Below are positions 46,937 through 56,579 of a DNA stretch of 64,000 bases, piece by piece (within the stretch, counting starts at the first letter, position 1; each line of letters begins with the position of its first letter). Source of the stretch: Actinomycetota bacterium (GTDB lineage: Bacteria > Actinomycetota > Thermoleophilia > Gaiellales > Gaiellaceae); the NCBI GenBank assembly GCA_009702325.1, contig WLID01000008.1:1-64000 (forward strand), read 5' to 3'. Position numbers and translations under genes: made by a program. The notes beneath the pieces are model-generated. The model saw nothing but the letters and a program-made list of their open reading frames with translations. It was not told the DNA's origin and did not search any database.

Positions 46937-47737
46937 GTGGCAGTCGAGCTTACGGTCGTCGGCTCAATCAACCTGGATCTCGTCCTGCGCCTCGAGCGCC
47001 TACCGCGTCCAGGCGAAACTGTGAGCGGGGGCGAGCTCTCACGCTTTCCCGGTGGCAAGGGGGCAAATCAAGCCGTGGCCGCAGCACGGCTGGGCGCGGC
47101 TGTGACGATGGTTGGCGCCGTGGGGGACGACGCGTTCGCCGACGAGGCGCTGGTCGGGCTTCGCGACGCTGGCGTGACGCTCGAACTCCAACGCTCCGGC
47201 GTCACCGGCGTAGCGATGATCTACGTCGATGCTGGGGGCGAGACGGAGATCGCCGTCGCCCCAGGGGCAAACGCAACGGTGCGTCCGTCTTCACCGGGTG
47301 GGGCGGTTCTCTGCCAGCTCGAAGTCTCGGACGAGGTTGTGCGTGAAGCAGCACGTGGTGCTGACTTCTTCGCGCTGAACGCAGCACCCGCCCGCCGGAT
47401 CGACATCGTCCCCGACCTGCTCGTCGTCAATCAGCTTGAGCACGAGGTTGTGTCGGCAGGACGACTCGTCGCGGTGACCTACGGCAGCGCAGGCGCCGCC
47501 TTGTTCGAGAACGGGGTGGAGGTCGCCCGGGCCGTACCACCTCGCGTCGAAGCTGTCGACGGCACGGCCGCAGGAGACGCCTTCACTGCCTGTCTTGTCG
47601 TCTCGCTTCTCGAAGGCCGGGCGCATCAGGTTGCGCTTGAGCGTGCGTGCGCCGCTGGGGCGCTTGCGGCCACGCGTCTCGGTGCTCAGCCGTCGCTACC
47701 GACAGCATCAGAGGTCGAAGCCATACTTTCTGCATGA
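46937..47737 (+). CDS. PfkB family carbohydrate kinase, ribokinase-like
   Basis: A 266-residue kinase with the ribokinase opening VVGSINLDLVLRLERLPRPG, FPGGKGANQAVAAARLG, and the catalytic Asp in DGTAAGDAFTACLV. It is some 40 residues shorter than typical ribokinase. The next gene overlaps and encodes a nucleoside hydrolase that releases ribose, so ribose is the likely substrate. Confidence 0.87.
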   Translation: MAVELTVVGSINLDLVLRLERLPRPGETVSGGELSRFPGGKGANQAVAAARLGAAVTMVGAVGDDAFADEALVGLRDAGVTLELQRSGVTGVAMIYVDAGGETEIAVAPGANATVRPSSPGGAVLCQLEVSDEVVREAARGADFFALNAAPARRIDIVPDLLVVNQLEHEVVSAGRLVAVTYGSAGAALFENGVEVARAVPPRVEAVDGTAAGDAFTACLVVSLLEGRAHQVALERACAAGALAATRLGAQPSLPTASEVEAILSA

Positions 47738-48666
47738 CGCCAACCCGCATCATTCTCGACTGCGATCCCGGTCACGACGACGCCATCGCGCTCCTGCTCG
47801 CTCTCGCGTCGCCTGAGGTGGAGCTCCTCGGCGTCACGACAGTGTCCGGCAACCACACGATCGCGCGGACGACCGCAAATGCCCTCCGCCTGCTCGAGTT
47901 TCTCGATCGAACCGATGTCCCTGTCGCAGCGGGCGCCGCGGGGCCGCTCGTGCGCCCGCGCGTGATCGCGGAGTACGTCCACGGCGTCACAGGCATGGAC
48001 GGCCCCGATCTCCCTCCGCCCGTTGGGGCGCCAATCGAGCGTCATGCGGTGCAGTACCTCGCCGACACGATTCGCGGGTACGACGGAAAAGTGACGCTTG
48101 TGCCAACGGGGCCGCTGACGAACATCGCGTTGCTGCTTGCGATGTACCCCGACGCGCGACCCGAGCGGATCGTGTTGATGGGCGGGGCGATTGGGGAAGG
48201 AAATCGCACCCCCGCAGCCGAGTTCAACATCTGGGCCGATCCTGAGGCGGCAAGGCGGGTCTTCGAAAGCGGAATCGAGACGACGATGATTGGCCTCGAC
48301 GTCACCCACCAGGCGCTCGTGACACACGCGCATGCCGAGCGCCTCCGCGTGGCAGGGCGGGTGGGGAAGGTTGTCGGCGAGCTGCTCGACTTCTACCTTC
48401 GCTTCCATGAGCTGCGATGGCCGGAACTTGGTGGCTCACCCATGCACGATCCGGTGGCCGTACTTGAGGTGATTCGCCCCGATCTGCTCGATGTCCGTCC
48501 CGCACGGATCGACATCGACTGCGGGTGGGAGCAAGGGCGGGGACGCACGAACGTCGACTATCGCGATCGCGAGGACGGTCTTCCACCAAACAACAGGGTC
48601 GCGGTTGGGATCGATGCGGAGGCGTTTGCCGAACTGTTGATCGAGCGCATTTCGACTCTCGGTTAG
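47734..48666 (+). CDS. Nucleoside hydrolase
   Basis: Splits the N-glycosidic bond of nucleosides. The 310-residue protein has the Ca2+/ribose motif LDCDPGHDDAIALLLA (about residues 8-23), TGPLTNIALLL, and MHDPVAVLEVI near the C-terminus. ATG 47734 overlaps the kinase stop. Together the two genes would turn nucleosides into base and ribose 5-phosphate. Confidence 0.92.
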   Translation: MTPTRIILDCDPGHDDAIALLLALASPEVELLGVTTVSGNHTIARTTANALRLLEFLDRTDVPVAAGAAGPLVRPRVIAEYVHGVTGMDGPDLPPPVGAPIERHAVQYLADTIRGYDGKVTLVPTGPLTNIALLLAMYPDARPERIVLMGGAIGEGNRTPAAEFNIWADPEAARRVFESGIETTMIGLDVTHQALVTHAHAERLRVAGRVGKVVGELLDFYLRFHELRWPELGGSPMHDPVAVLEVIRPDLLDVRPARIDIDCGWEQGRGRTNVDYRDREDGLPPNNRVAVGIDAEAFAELLIERISTLG

Positions 48667-48712
48667 CCTCGCCCGCCAACGAGCGGGAAGGAGGGGCCCG
48701 TCGGAGCGAGAA

Positions 48713-51013
48713 GTGGCATGCGTGGCAGTTCGCAGCAAGCCGGCGAGAAAGCCGACCCGTAAGACCGCTCCGCGCCGTTCACCGGCGCCGAAGACCCGTG
48801 CGCGCCGGGCTCGGCCGCCAGTGCAGCCGATCAAGGCGCACCACCATCCAGAACTCGTTGGCCTCGGGCTTGTTGCCATCGGCGTGTTCCTCGCAAGCGT
48901 CCTCTGGTTCGGGCTCAGCGGCGGTCCGGCGGCGTCAGCCGCGACCGGCGCGATCGGCTGGGCCGCGTACCTTGCGCCACTCGTGTTCTGCCCTGTGGGC
49001 GTTCTGGTGGTCGCAAAGAGTGAACTCGTTGAGGTGCGGCCGTTTCGGCTCGGTCTCAGCCTTGCGCTTCCGGGATTGCTGCTCGCCTTCGGCTCGTCGC
49101 ATGGCGGCGGCGTAGGACGACTTCTCGAAGCGATCGTTGCGCTCGGAATTGGTTCAACAGGTTCGATGATTCTCGGAATCGTGATCGCGCTGGCGGGACT
49201 CTTGCTGCTCTCGGGCGCATCGCTCGGTGCGATCGTTCGCCGATCCGGTCACGCAGTGCGTTCAGCCTCCGTGCGCGTCCGACGCGAGCTACACGAGCTT
49301 GACGTTTCCGACCCCTTTGACGATCTCGACCCATCGGAAGAGACACCGAAGCGCCGTCGCCGCAAGGAAGCTGCGCCGATCGTCGATGGTGAGCATGACT
49401 TCCCGGACATCGTTTCCGAAGTCGTGGCAGGTGTCGCAGAGGAAACGATGCCTGCCCGCCTTGCGCCGCCGTTCAACGACGAAGCAACGGTCGAAAATCT
49501 TGTCGGCGACGACACGCAGCAGGCGCTCTTCACCACCGAGAGCACATCCCCCGACTCCGATTATCAGCTTCCTGACCGCAAGCTTCTCCGCCGCTCTAAG
49601 GCGGGGGGAGGCCCGAGCCCCGAAGCCGACAAGCGCACCGCTGACGCACTTGTGCGTTGCCTCGCCAGTTTTGGCGTCGATGCGACGATCGTCGGTCAGG
49701 TCTCGGGTCCGCGTGTCACGCGATACGAGCTGCAGCTTGCCGAGGGCACCAAGGTCGGCAAGGTCGCCAACCTCAAAGACGACCTCTCGTACGCACTCGC
49801 CACGACCGAGATCCGCATCCTCGCTCCAATCCCAGGCAAGCAGGCGGTTGGCGTCGAGGTGCCGAACCTCTCGCCGAAGCTCGTCACGCTCGGCGATATC
49901 TACGACGATCTGCCTGCAACGGCGAGCCCGCTCTCTGTGTGGCTCGGCAAGGACATCTCTGGCGCCTCGGTGTGGACAGATCTGGCGCGGATGCCGCACC
50001 TGCTGATCGCGGGAACCACCGGCTCGGGTAAGTCGGGCTGCATCAACGCGATCCTGACGTCGATCCTGCTCCGCGCATCACCGGATGAGGCGAAGCTGAT
50101 CCTGATCGACCCAAAGCGCATCGAGCTGAACTACTACGAGTCAATCCCGCACCTCTTGACGCCGGTCGTGTCGAGCCCCAAGGAGGCAAGCGCCGTCCTT
50201 CTGAACGTCGTCACCGAAATGGAGAGGCGCTACGAGCGACTGTCGGTCGTTCGCGCACGCAACCTGCCCGAGGCGAACCGCTCCTTCCGTAAGCGTGGCG
50301 AACCTGAACTTCCGTATCTGCTCGTGGTGATCGACGAGCTCGCCGACCTGATGATGGTGAGCCCGCAAGACGTGGAAGACGCGATCATCCGGCTCGCGCA
50401 GAAGTCGCGAGCCGTCGGTATCCACCTCGTGCTCGCAACGCAGCGGCCGTCGGTCGACGTCATCACCGGCATGATCAAGGCGAACGTCCCATCGCGCATC
50501 GCGTTCGCAGTGTCGTCGCAGACCGACTCGCGCGTGATTCTCGACCAGAACGGGGCCGAGAGCCTGCTCGGGCAAGGCGACATGTTGTTCAAGCCTCTTG
50601 GCACATCACGGCTTCAGCGCGTGCAGGGCGCATTTGTCTCGGAAGACGAAGTGGCACTCATTGTCGAGCAGACGCGCGTGCAACGTGAGCAGAAAGTCGA
50701 CGCGACGTTCCTCGAGGCGCCGCAGGTGTTTGTCGAAGAGCATGACGGCGACGACGGAGAGTACGACCCCGACGAAGACGCGTTGCTCGACCGCGCCATC
50801 GAGGTCGTGATCGCCGCGCAGACAGCTTCGGTGTCACTGCTCCAGCGGCGACTGCGTGTTGGTTACACGCGGGCCGGACGGCTGATCGACATGCTTGAAC
50901 GTCGCGGGATCATCTCAGCGTACGAAGGCTCGAAGCCACGGACTGTTCTCATCGGTGAAGCCGATCTAGAACGCCGCGTGCGCGTCGAAGCCGACGAAGT
51001 TTCCGACCTGTAG
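48713..51013 (+). CDS. ftsK: DNA translocase FtsK
   Basis: Pumps chromosomal DNA through the closing septum. The 766-residue protein has a basic N-terminus and four membrane helices (about residues 50-170). A charged linker follows, then the motor domain with P-loop GTTGSGKS (about residue 433), Walker B YLLVVIDELADLM, and ATQRPSVDVITG. A C-terminal winged-helix gamma domain (SVSLLQRRLRVGYTRAGRLI) ends the protein. GTG 48713 has GGAG 6 bases upstream; a GTG at 48722 is the alternative. Confidence 0.96.
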   Translation: MACVAVRSKPARKPTRKTAPRRSPAPKTRARRARPPVQPIKAHHHPELVGLGLVAIGVFLASVLWFGLSGGPAASAATGAIGWAAYLAPLVFCPVGVLVVAKSELVEVRPFRLGLSLALPGLLLAFGSSHGGGVGRLLEAIVALGIGSTGSMILGIVIALAGLLLLSGASLGAIVRRSGHAVRSASVRVRRELHELDVSDPFDDLDPSEETPKRRRRKEAAPIVDGEHDFPDIVSEVVAGVAEETMPARLAPPFNDEATVENLVGDDTQQALFTTESTSPDSDYQLPDRKLLRRSKAGGGPSPEADKRTADALVRCLASFGVDATIVGQVSGPRVTRYELQLAEGTKVGKVANLKDDLSYALATTEIRILAPIPGKQAVGVEVPNLSPKLVTLGDIYDDLPATASPLSVWLGKDISGASVWTDLARMPHLLIAGTTGSGKSGCINAILTSILLRASPDEAKLILIDPKRIELNYYESIPHLLTPVVSSPKEASAVLLNVVTEMERRYERLSVVRARNLPEANRSFRKRGEPELPYLLVVIDELADLMMVSPQDVEDAIIRLAQKSRAVGIHLVLATQRPSVDVITGMIKANVPSRIAFAVSSQTDSRVILDQNGAESLLGQGDMLFKPLGTSRLQRVQGAFVSEDEVALIVEQTRVQREQKVDATFLEAPQVFVEEHDGDDGEYDPDEDALLDRAIEVVIAAQTASVSLLQRRLRVGYTRAGRLIDMLERRGIISAYEGSKPRTVLIGEADLERRVRVEADEVSDL

Positions 51014-51150
51014 GTCGCCCTCCCGCTCAGCGCCCCGAACCGACATGTGACGGTTTGGTAACTGATCCACGATCCACCCTGGCGCATACGCCGCCCCGGG
51101 CCGTAGGATGCGCGCCAAGCACCAATGTTTGATTCCAACAAGGAGGGAAT

Positions 51151-52191
51151 GTGAGAAGGACGCGTCTTATGGCGCTCGCGTGTGCGGCTCTCTCAATTGT
51201 CGCGCTCACGGCCGTCGCCGCGTCGCAGGCAAAGAGCTCGAAGCCTGCCGCCGTGAACTACAAGGTCGGCCTCGTCACCGACATCGGTGGTCTCAATGAC
51301 CGCGGCTTCAACCATCTCGCGTACGTCGGTCTCCAGCGGGCTGCTGCGCAGCTCGGCGTCCAGGTCAAGGTTCTGACCTCGACGGGCGCGAACGACTACG
51401 TTCCGAACCTCTCGTCGCTCGCGAAGGACGGCTACAACCTGATCATCGGCGTCGGCTTCCTCCAGGAGCAGGCGATCCAGCAGGTCGCGAAGGCGTTCCC
51501 GAACACGAAGTTCGCCGGCGTTGACATGAACGCTGAAACCGACTTCCAGGGTGGCATCTCGAAGAACTTCGAGGGCCTCATCTTCGCGGAGAACGAGGTT
51601 GGGTACGAAGTCGGCTACCTCGCCGGCCTCGAGGCCAAGCGCCTTGGCAAGACGGCAGTCAGCTCGGTCGGTGGCATCCCGGTTCCGCCGGTTGTCCGCT
51701 ACATCGCTGGCTTCCAGGCTGGCGCGAAGGCTGCGTTCCCGGGCGTCAAGACGCTCAATGGGTACTCGCAGGACTTCGTCGCTCAGGACAAGTGCAAGAA
51801 TGTCGCACTGAGCCAGCTCGCGCAGGGCTCTGCTGTCGTGTTCCAGGTCGCCGGTGGCTGTGGCCTCGGCGCGCTTGACGCGGCGAAGGAGAAGGGCGCG
51901 TGGGGCATCGGCGTTGACGCCGACCAGTACTACGTGAATAACCGGGTGCTCACGAGCGCCCAGAAGAAGGTTGACGTCGCCGTGTACACGTCGATTCTCA
52001 ACCAGGTCAAGCGCAACGTCTTCGCCGGTGGCTCGAACCTCCTGTTCAACGCCAAGAACGGCGGCGTCGGCCTCGGCAAGATCAACGCCGGTGTTCCGGC
52101 GGCCGAGGTTGCTAAGACCAAGGCAGTTGCCTGGCAGGTGCACCAGGGCAAGGTCATGGTGCCGACCACCTGCGCCAACAAGGGCTGCTAA
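51151..52191 (+). CDS. BMP family ABC transporter substrate-binding protein
   Basis: A 346-residue exported protein with a signal peptide (LMALACAALSIVALTAVAAS) and the BMP/PnrA-type fold: KVGLVTDIGGLNDRGFNHLA, LIIGVGFLQEQAIQQVA, ENEVGYEVGYLAG and GIGVDADQYYVN. Such proteins bind nucleosides, purines or related ligands. No clear lipobox is seen. It ends with two cysteines (PTTCANKGC). A TAGGAT lies at 51104 and AGGAGGG 4 bases before the GTG, so unlike many neighbours it has a leader. Confidence 0.9.
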   Translation: MRRTRLMALACAALSIVALTAVAASQAKSSKPAAVNYKVGLVTDIGGLNDRGFNHLAYVGLQRAAAQLGVQVKVLTSTGANDYVPNLSSLAKDGYNLIIGVGFLQEQAIQQVAKAFPNTKFAGVDMNAETDFQGGISKNFEGLIFAENEVGYEVGYLAGLEAKRLGKTAVSSVGGIPVPPVVRYIAGFQAGAKAAFPGVKTLNGYSQDFVAQDKCKNVALSQLAQGSAVVFQVAGGCGLGALDAAKEKGAWGIGVDADQYYVNNRVLTSAQKKVDVAVYTSILNQVKRNVFAGGSNLLFNAKNGGVGLGKINAGVPAAEVAKTKAVAWQVHQGKVMVPTTCANKGC

Positions 52192-52206
52192 CGACGGTTC
52201 GATGCT

Positions 52207-52234
52207 GTGGGGGTGGGCGCAGGCCCACCCCCAC
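52207..52234 (+). other. GC-rich hairpin between binding-protein and ATPase genes
   Basis: GTGGGGGTGGGC and its exact complement form a 12-bp stem with a GCAG loop and no T-tract. Such hairpins often protect the abundant binding-protein mRNA or partly terminate transcription, giving less transporter than binding protein. Confidence 0.7.
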
Positions 52235-52262
52235 GAGCTTCTCCGCCGCACCGAATACCAAG

Positions 52263-52268
52263 TAGGAT
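52263..52268 (+). promoter_or_regulatory. -10 box before the ABC ATPase gene
   Basis: TAGGAT ends 7 bases before the GTG at 52276. It implies a second, leaderless transcript for the transporter genes downstream of the hairpin. Confidence 0.5.
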
Positions 52269-52275
52269 CGCGCCC

Positions 52276-53811
52276 GTGACGGACTCGACACCTGTGCTTG
52301 AACTGCGGGGGATCACAAAGCGATTCCCGAGCATTGTCGCGAACGACTCGATCGACTTCGACCTCGCAAAGGGTGAGGTTCACGCACTACTGGGCGAGAA
52401 CGGCGCCGGTAAGTCGACGTTGATGAACGTGCTGTACGGGCTGTATGGGGCTGACGAGGGCGAGATCCTGCTGAACGGCGCCCCGGTCAAGTTCAGCTCT
52501 CCGAAAGACGCGATCACTCGTGGCATCGGGATGGTGCATCAGCACTTCATGCTGATCCCCGTGATGACGGTCGCGGAGAACATCGTCCTTGCCGACGAGC
52601 CGCGCAAGGGCGGCATCTTCCTCGACCATGCGGCGGCAAACGCGCGCGTTCGCGAACTCGCCGCCAAGTTCCGCTTCGACATCGATCCCGACACGCGCGT
52701 CGAACGACTCACCGTCGGTCAACAGCAGCGCGTCGAGATTCTCAAGGCGCTCTACCGTCGCGCCGACGTTCTGATCTTGGATGAACCGACCGCCGTTTTG
52801 ACACCGCAAGAGGCGCTCGACCTCTTCCGGATTCTCAGCGAGCTCAAAGCCGATGGCATGTCGATCATCTTCATCAGTCACAAGCTCCACGAAGTGCTTG
52901 AGATCGCCGACCGTGTGAGCGTGCTGCGACGCGGCAAGCTGGTCGAAACGATTCCCGTTGCAGGTGCGACGGAGGAGAGTCTCGCGCAGGCGATGGTTGG
53001 CCGCGCAGTGCTGCTGCAGGTCGAAAAGACACCCCACAGCCCTGGAGCGCCCCTCGTGCAGGTTGACGATCTCTACGTTCGGGACGACCGAGGCATCGAG
53101 AAGGTGAAGGGCGTTTCGTTCGAGGTGCGAGCGGGGGAGATCGTCGGGATCGCTGGCGTCGACAACAACGGCCAGACACAGCTGATCGATGCGCTCACAG
53201 GTCTGAGGTCACCTGAGTCGGGAAGCATCGTGATCGACGGCGAGGCCTACGACAACCCCACACCCAAGGTGATGACCGACGTTGCCGGCGTCGGCCATAT
53301 CCCTGAGGATCGCCAGCACCGTGGGCTCGTACTGGACTTCTCGATCGCCGAGAACCTGGCGTTGCACGATTACCGTCACGAGCCCCAATCGACTCGCGGA
53401 TGGCTCTATCCCGGGCGTCTCGTCGCTTCGGCCCGCAGGTTGATCACCGAGTTCGACATTCGTGGCGGCGGGCCGTCGACGGCCGCGGGAGCGCTCTCAG
53501 GTGGCAACCAGCAGAAGGTGATTCTCGCGCGCGAAATCTCGCGCGACCCGAAGGTGCTGATTGCAGCGCAGCCGACACGCGGCCTCGACGTGGGCGCAAT
53601 CGAGTTTGTTCATCGTCGCCTGATGAGCGAGCGGGACGAGGGTCGAGCGATCCTGCTCGTGTCGCTCGAGCTCGAAGAGATCCTCTCGCTCTCCGATCGC
53701 ATTCTCGTGATGTTTGAGGGCCAGATTGTCGGCGAATACACGCCTGCGGCCACACCCGAGGAACTCGGGCTTGCAATGGCCGGCGCGTCATCACACGAGG
53801 CGGTTGCGTGA
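52276..53811 (+). CDS. ABC transporter ATP-binding protein with two ABC domains (nucleoside/BMP type)
   Basis: A 511-residue tandem ATPase. Domain 1 has Walker [13 protein letters not shown]-loop VHQHFML, a signature-like [11 protein letters not shown] and Walker [13 protein letters not shown]. Domain 2 has the altered Walker [11 protein letters not shown], signature [14 protein letters not shown] and AAQPTRGLD. This pairing is typical of sugar and nucleoside importers. GTG 52276 begins [10 protein letters not shown]; it overlaps the first permease by GTGA. Confidence 0.93.
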   Translation: MTDSTPVLELRGITKRFPSIVANDSIDFDLAKGEVHALLGENGAGKSTLMNVLYGLYGADEGEILLNGAPVKFSSPKDAITRGIGMVHQHFMLIPVMTVAENIVLADEPRKGGIFLDHAAANARVRELAAKFRFDIDPDTRVERLTVGQQQRVEILKALYRRADVLILDEPTAVLTPQEALDLFRILSELKADGMSIIFISHKLHEVLEIADRVSVLRRGKLVETIPVAGATEESLAQAMVGRAVLLQVEKTPHSPGAPLVQVDDLYVRDDRGIEKVKGVSFEVRAGEIVGIAGVDNNGQTQLIDALTGLRSPESGSIVIDGEAYDNPTPKVMTDVAGVGHIPEDRQHRGLVLDFSIAENLALHDYRHEPQSTRGWLYPGRLVASARRLITEFDIRGGGPSTAAGALSGGNQQKVILAREISRDPKVLIAAQPTRGLDVGAIEFVHRRLMSERDEGRAILLVSLELEEILSLSDRILVMFEGQIVGEYTPAATPEELGLAMAGASSHEAVA

Positions 53812-55016
53812 GCGAGCAGACGCCCAAGCTCGAATCCGGTTCCGACATGAACGTCGCGCCCACGACGTTCGCAGGAAAGCTCACGGAACGGTTCAACTCG
53901 GCGGGCGCCATCAGCGCCGTGGTGACGACGATCATCGCCTTCTTCATGGCGGGAATCGTCGTTCTCGCTACCGGTCACAACCCGCTCTCGACGTATCGCG
54001 CGATCTTCGATGGCACCGGGCTTGCGTGGCTCATTCCCGGCTACGGCGACCGGTCCGCAGGCGCAGAAAACCTCCAACAGACACTGCTTGTTGCAACACC
54101 CCTCATGCTCACGGGGCTTGCGCTCGCCTTTGCGTTTCGCTGCGGGATGTTCAACATCGGTGGTCAAGGCCAGTACCTCGCCGGGCAGACCGTCGCCGTT
54201 CTCGTCGGGTCGTCGTGGGCTGGGATGGCTGGGCCAATGCACATCGTGCTTGCCGTGCTGCTCGCCGGCCTTGCAGGCGCGCTTTGGGCGGGAATTGCCG
54301 GGTTCCTGAAAGCGACGACCGGCGCTCACGAGGTGATCTCGACGATCATGCTCAACTGGATCGCCATCTGGGTTGCCGACTACTTCTTCGGCCTCAACGG
54401 CCCGTTCCAGGGGCCGGTTCAGTTCAACCCGATCTCATCAGACATCGTCTCGAACACGCACCTCTACGTCTTCTGGGGCAATCCTCTGTTGCAGGGGCTC
54501 GATATCGGCTTCTTCATCGCGATCGCGATGCTCGTCGTGTACTGGCTCATCCTGAACCGCACGACCCTCGGGTTCGAGGTGCGGGCGGTTGGCTACAACC
54601 CGGAGGCCGCGCGGTACGGCGGCATCAATGTGCGGCGCAGCTACTTCATGGCGATGGCCGTCTCGGGCATGTTCGCCGGTCTCGCGGGCGCTGTCGACAT
54701 CCTTGGCTGGCAGTTCCATCTCGCGACACCCGACATTCACGCGTCCAGCATCGGCTTCCTTGGCATCGCCGTTGCATTGCTCGGACGGAACACCGCGATT
54801 GGTGTGTTCTTCGCCTCCATTCTCTTCGGCGCGTTGACGATCGGAACCTCAACACGGCAGCTCGATCCGTCGGTGTTTGACCCCGCGCTCGCCTCGAACC
54901 TGACCCTGATCATCCAGGGACTCGTGGTGCTGTTTGTCGGCGCCGATCTGGTGGTGCTTGGACTCTGGTACAAGCTGCGACGCTCGCTCGCACCTTCACG
55001 AAAGGCACCTGCGTGA
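53808..55016 (+). CDS. ABC transporter permease (BPD_transp_2 family), subunit 1
   Basis: A 402-residue inner-membrane protein with about ten helices. Family motifs include LTGLALAFAFRCGMFNIGGQG, GAHEVISTIMLNWIA and GFEVRAVGYNPEAARYGGI. It pairs with the next gene to form the importer channel. GTGA overlaps join both neighbours. Confidence 0.92.
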   Translation: MSEQTPKLESGSDMNVAPTTFAGKLTERFNSAGAISAVVTTIIAFFMAGIVVLATGHNPLSTYRAIFDGTGLAWLIPGYGDRSAGAENLQQTLLVATPLMLTGLALAFAFRCGMFNIGGQGQYLAGQTVAVLVGSSWAGMAGPMHIVLAVLLAGLAGALWAGIAGFLKATTGAHEVISTIMLNWIAIWVADYFFGLNGPFQGPVQFNPISSDIVSNTHLYVFWGNPLLQGLDIGFFIAIAMLVVYWLILNRTTLGFEVRAVGYNPEAARYGGINVRRSYFMAMAVSGMFAGLAGAVDILGWQFHLATPDIHASSIGFLGIAVALLGRNTAIGVFFASILFGALTIGTSTRQLDPSVFDPALASNLTLIIQGLVVLFVGADLVVLGLWYKLRRSLAPSRKAPA

Positions 55017-56245
55017 ACGTCGCCGCGCGCATCCTGCAGCCGTCCGTGAAGGTGACGGGCATCGCCGGCATCCTCATCGGTCTGCTTGCGTTCTGGCTTG
55101 CGCTGCCACCGGCTCTCGTCCGAACACCGGTCATTCCCGTCATCCTCGGCATCGTCGCGGTCGCAGCTGGCATCTCCGTGGTCACGCGCGGGCACCTACG
55201 ACTCGGGTACGGAGCCGTCGTGGCTGGTGTTCTGGGAATCGTCCTCGGGCTGCTCGCCATTCAGTCGGGCGAAACCCATCTTCGCATGGTGTTCACCTGG
55301 GGCGGTCTGCTAGCCGCGACTCTCTCATACGCAACACCGCTCACCTTTGCCGCGCTGGGAGGCATGTTCTCGGAACGCAGCGGAGTCGTAAACATCGCCC
55401 TCGAAGGAATGATGCTCGTTGGGGCGTTCTTCGCCGTCTGGGGCGCCGACGTGACGGGGAACTGGATGCTCGGCCTCCTCATCGGCATGGGGATGGGAGG
55501 CCTCTTCGCGCTCATCCACGCAATCTGGGCCATCCACTTCAGGGCCGACCAGATCGTCGGTGGTACGGCCATCAACTTCCTTGCGCTCGGGGTCACGGGC
55601 TACTTCTTCATTCAGATCTACGGCAACGATGGCACCCCTGATCTCACGTCGGGAAGCTGGTTCACCGGTGAGTCGATCCCGAACGTGAACATTCCAGGCC
55701 TCGGACGAGACAGCTTCTTCGGCCAGGTGATCGGCGGCCTCAACCTGATGATCTGGCTGTCGATCGTCGCGCTCATCGTTTCGTACGTCGTGCTTTTCCG
55801 CACCGCGATTGGCTTGCGGATCCGCGCCGTCGGTGAGCATCCGCGCGCCGCCGACACGGTCGGCATCGACGTCTACAAAACGCGGTACGCCGCTGTCATC
55901 GTGTCAGGCATGCTCGCTGCGATGGGCGGGGCGTACCTCTCGATCGGCTTCGTGCACTCGTTCAACCAAAACATGACTGAAGGACGTGGCTTCATCGCAC
56001 TCGCAGCCCTGATCTTCGGCAAGTGGCGGCCGTTCGGCGCCTTCGCGGCCGCGCTGCTCTTCGGGTTCTCGAGCGCTCTCGCACAACAGATTCCGCCGGC
56101 GTACTCCGACTCAAGCCTGTCAGTGCTCTCGTCGTCATCGCTCTTTCTCATTCTCCCGTACGTGCTGACGCTGATCGCCGTTGCTGGCGTCATCGGTCGG
56201 TCAGTTGCACCCGCCGCCGACGGTCGTCCATATGTCAAACAGTAA
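55013..56245 (+). CDS. ABC transporter permease (BPD_transp_2 family), subunit 2
   Basis: A 410-residue permease with about ten helices. Motifs include LTFAALGGMFSERSGVVNIA, EGMMLVGAFFAVWG, DQIVGGTAINFLALG and GLRIRAVGEHPRAADTVGI. With the binding protein, ATPase and first permease it completes a BMP-type importer. Confidence 0.92.
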   Translation: MNVAARILQPSVKVTGIAGILIGLLAFWLALPPALVRTPVIPVILGIVAVAAGISVVTRGHLRLGYGAVVAGVLGIVLGLLAIQSGETHLRMVFTWGGLLAATLSYATPLTFAALGGMFSERSGVVNIALEGMMLVGAFFAVWGADVTGNWMLGLLIGMGMGGLFALIHAIWAIHFRADQIVGGTAINFLALGVTGYFFIQIYGNDGTPDLTSGSWFTGESIPNVNIPGLGRDSFFGQVIGGLNLMIWLSIVALIVSYVVLFRTAIGLRIRAVGEHPRAADTVGIDVYKTRYAAVIVSGMLAAMGGAYLSIGFVHSFNQNMTEGRGFIALAALIFGKWRPFGAFAAALLFGFSSALAQQIPPAYSDSSLSVLSSSSLFLILPYVLTLIAVAGVIGRSVAPAADGRPYVKQ

Positions 56246-56558
56246 GACTGTTCGCTATGCCACGATCCTCGGTGCGATCGCCGTGCTCGCGATTCCCTTC
56301 GCGGTGCTGTACGCCCAGGAGATCGGTGGCATCACGCTCCTGCAGGGCACGGAGATCGGTGTTGGGGTAGCAGCGATCGGTGCGCTCGCAGCAATCGCGT
56401 TCGTGCGCCGTGCGCGGTTCCGATTGGCGTGGAGCGTGCGGGAAGAAAGCCTTCGCGCGGCCCGCACGGCGTCGCTGCTCGCCTGGGCAGGCGTCTACGC
56501 CGCTGTAACCGGCGGGATCGCCCTCGGAGCCTACGCGCTCCTCTCCGCAAGCTCCTGA
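56232..56558 (+). CDS. Small membrane protein, function unknown
   Basis: A 108-residue protein with three predicted membrane segments (about residues 10-28, 38-57 and 80-103) and a basic middle (FVRRARFRLAWSVREE). ATG 56232 lies inside the end of the second permease gene (14-base overlap), so it is co-translated with the transporter. I do not recognise the family. Confidence 0.65.
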   Translation: MSNSKTVRYATILGAIAVLAIPFAVLYAQEIGGITLLQGTEIGVGVAAIGALAAIAFVRRARFRLAWSVREESLRAARTASLLAWAGVYAAVTGGIALGAYALLSASS

Positions 56559-56563
56559 GCGGG

Positions 56564-56569
56564 TACCCT
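56564..56569 (+). promoter_or_regulatory. -10 box before rodZ-like gene
   Basis: TACCCT ends 10 bases before the GTG at 56580, and no ribosome site is present. Confidence 0.35.
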
Positions 56570-56579
56570 TCTCGATCCT

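Noticed and set aside
53714-54880. 388-codon plus-strand open frame in another phase over the first permease
   Set aside because: The permease frame has membrane helices and family motifs; the alternative is Arg/His-rich and shadow-like.
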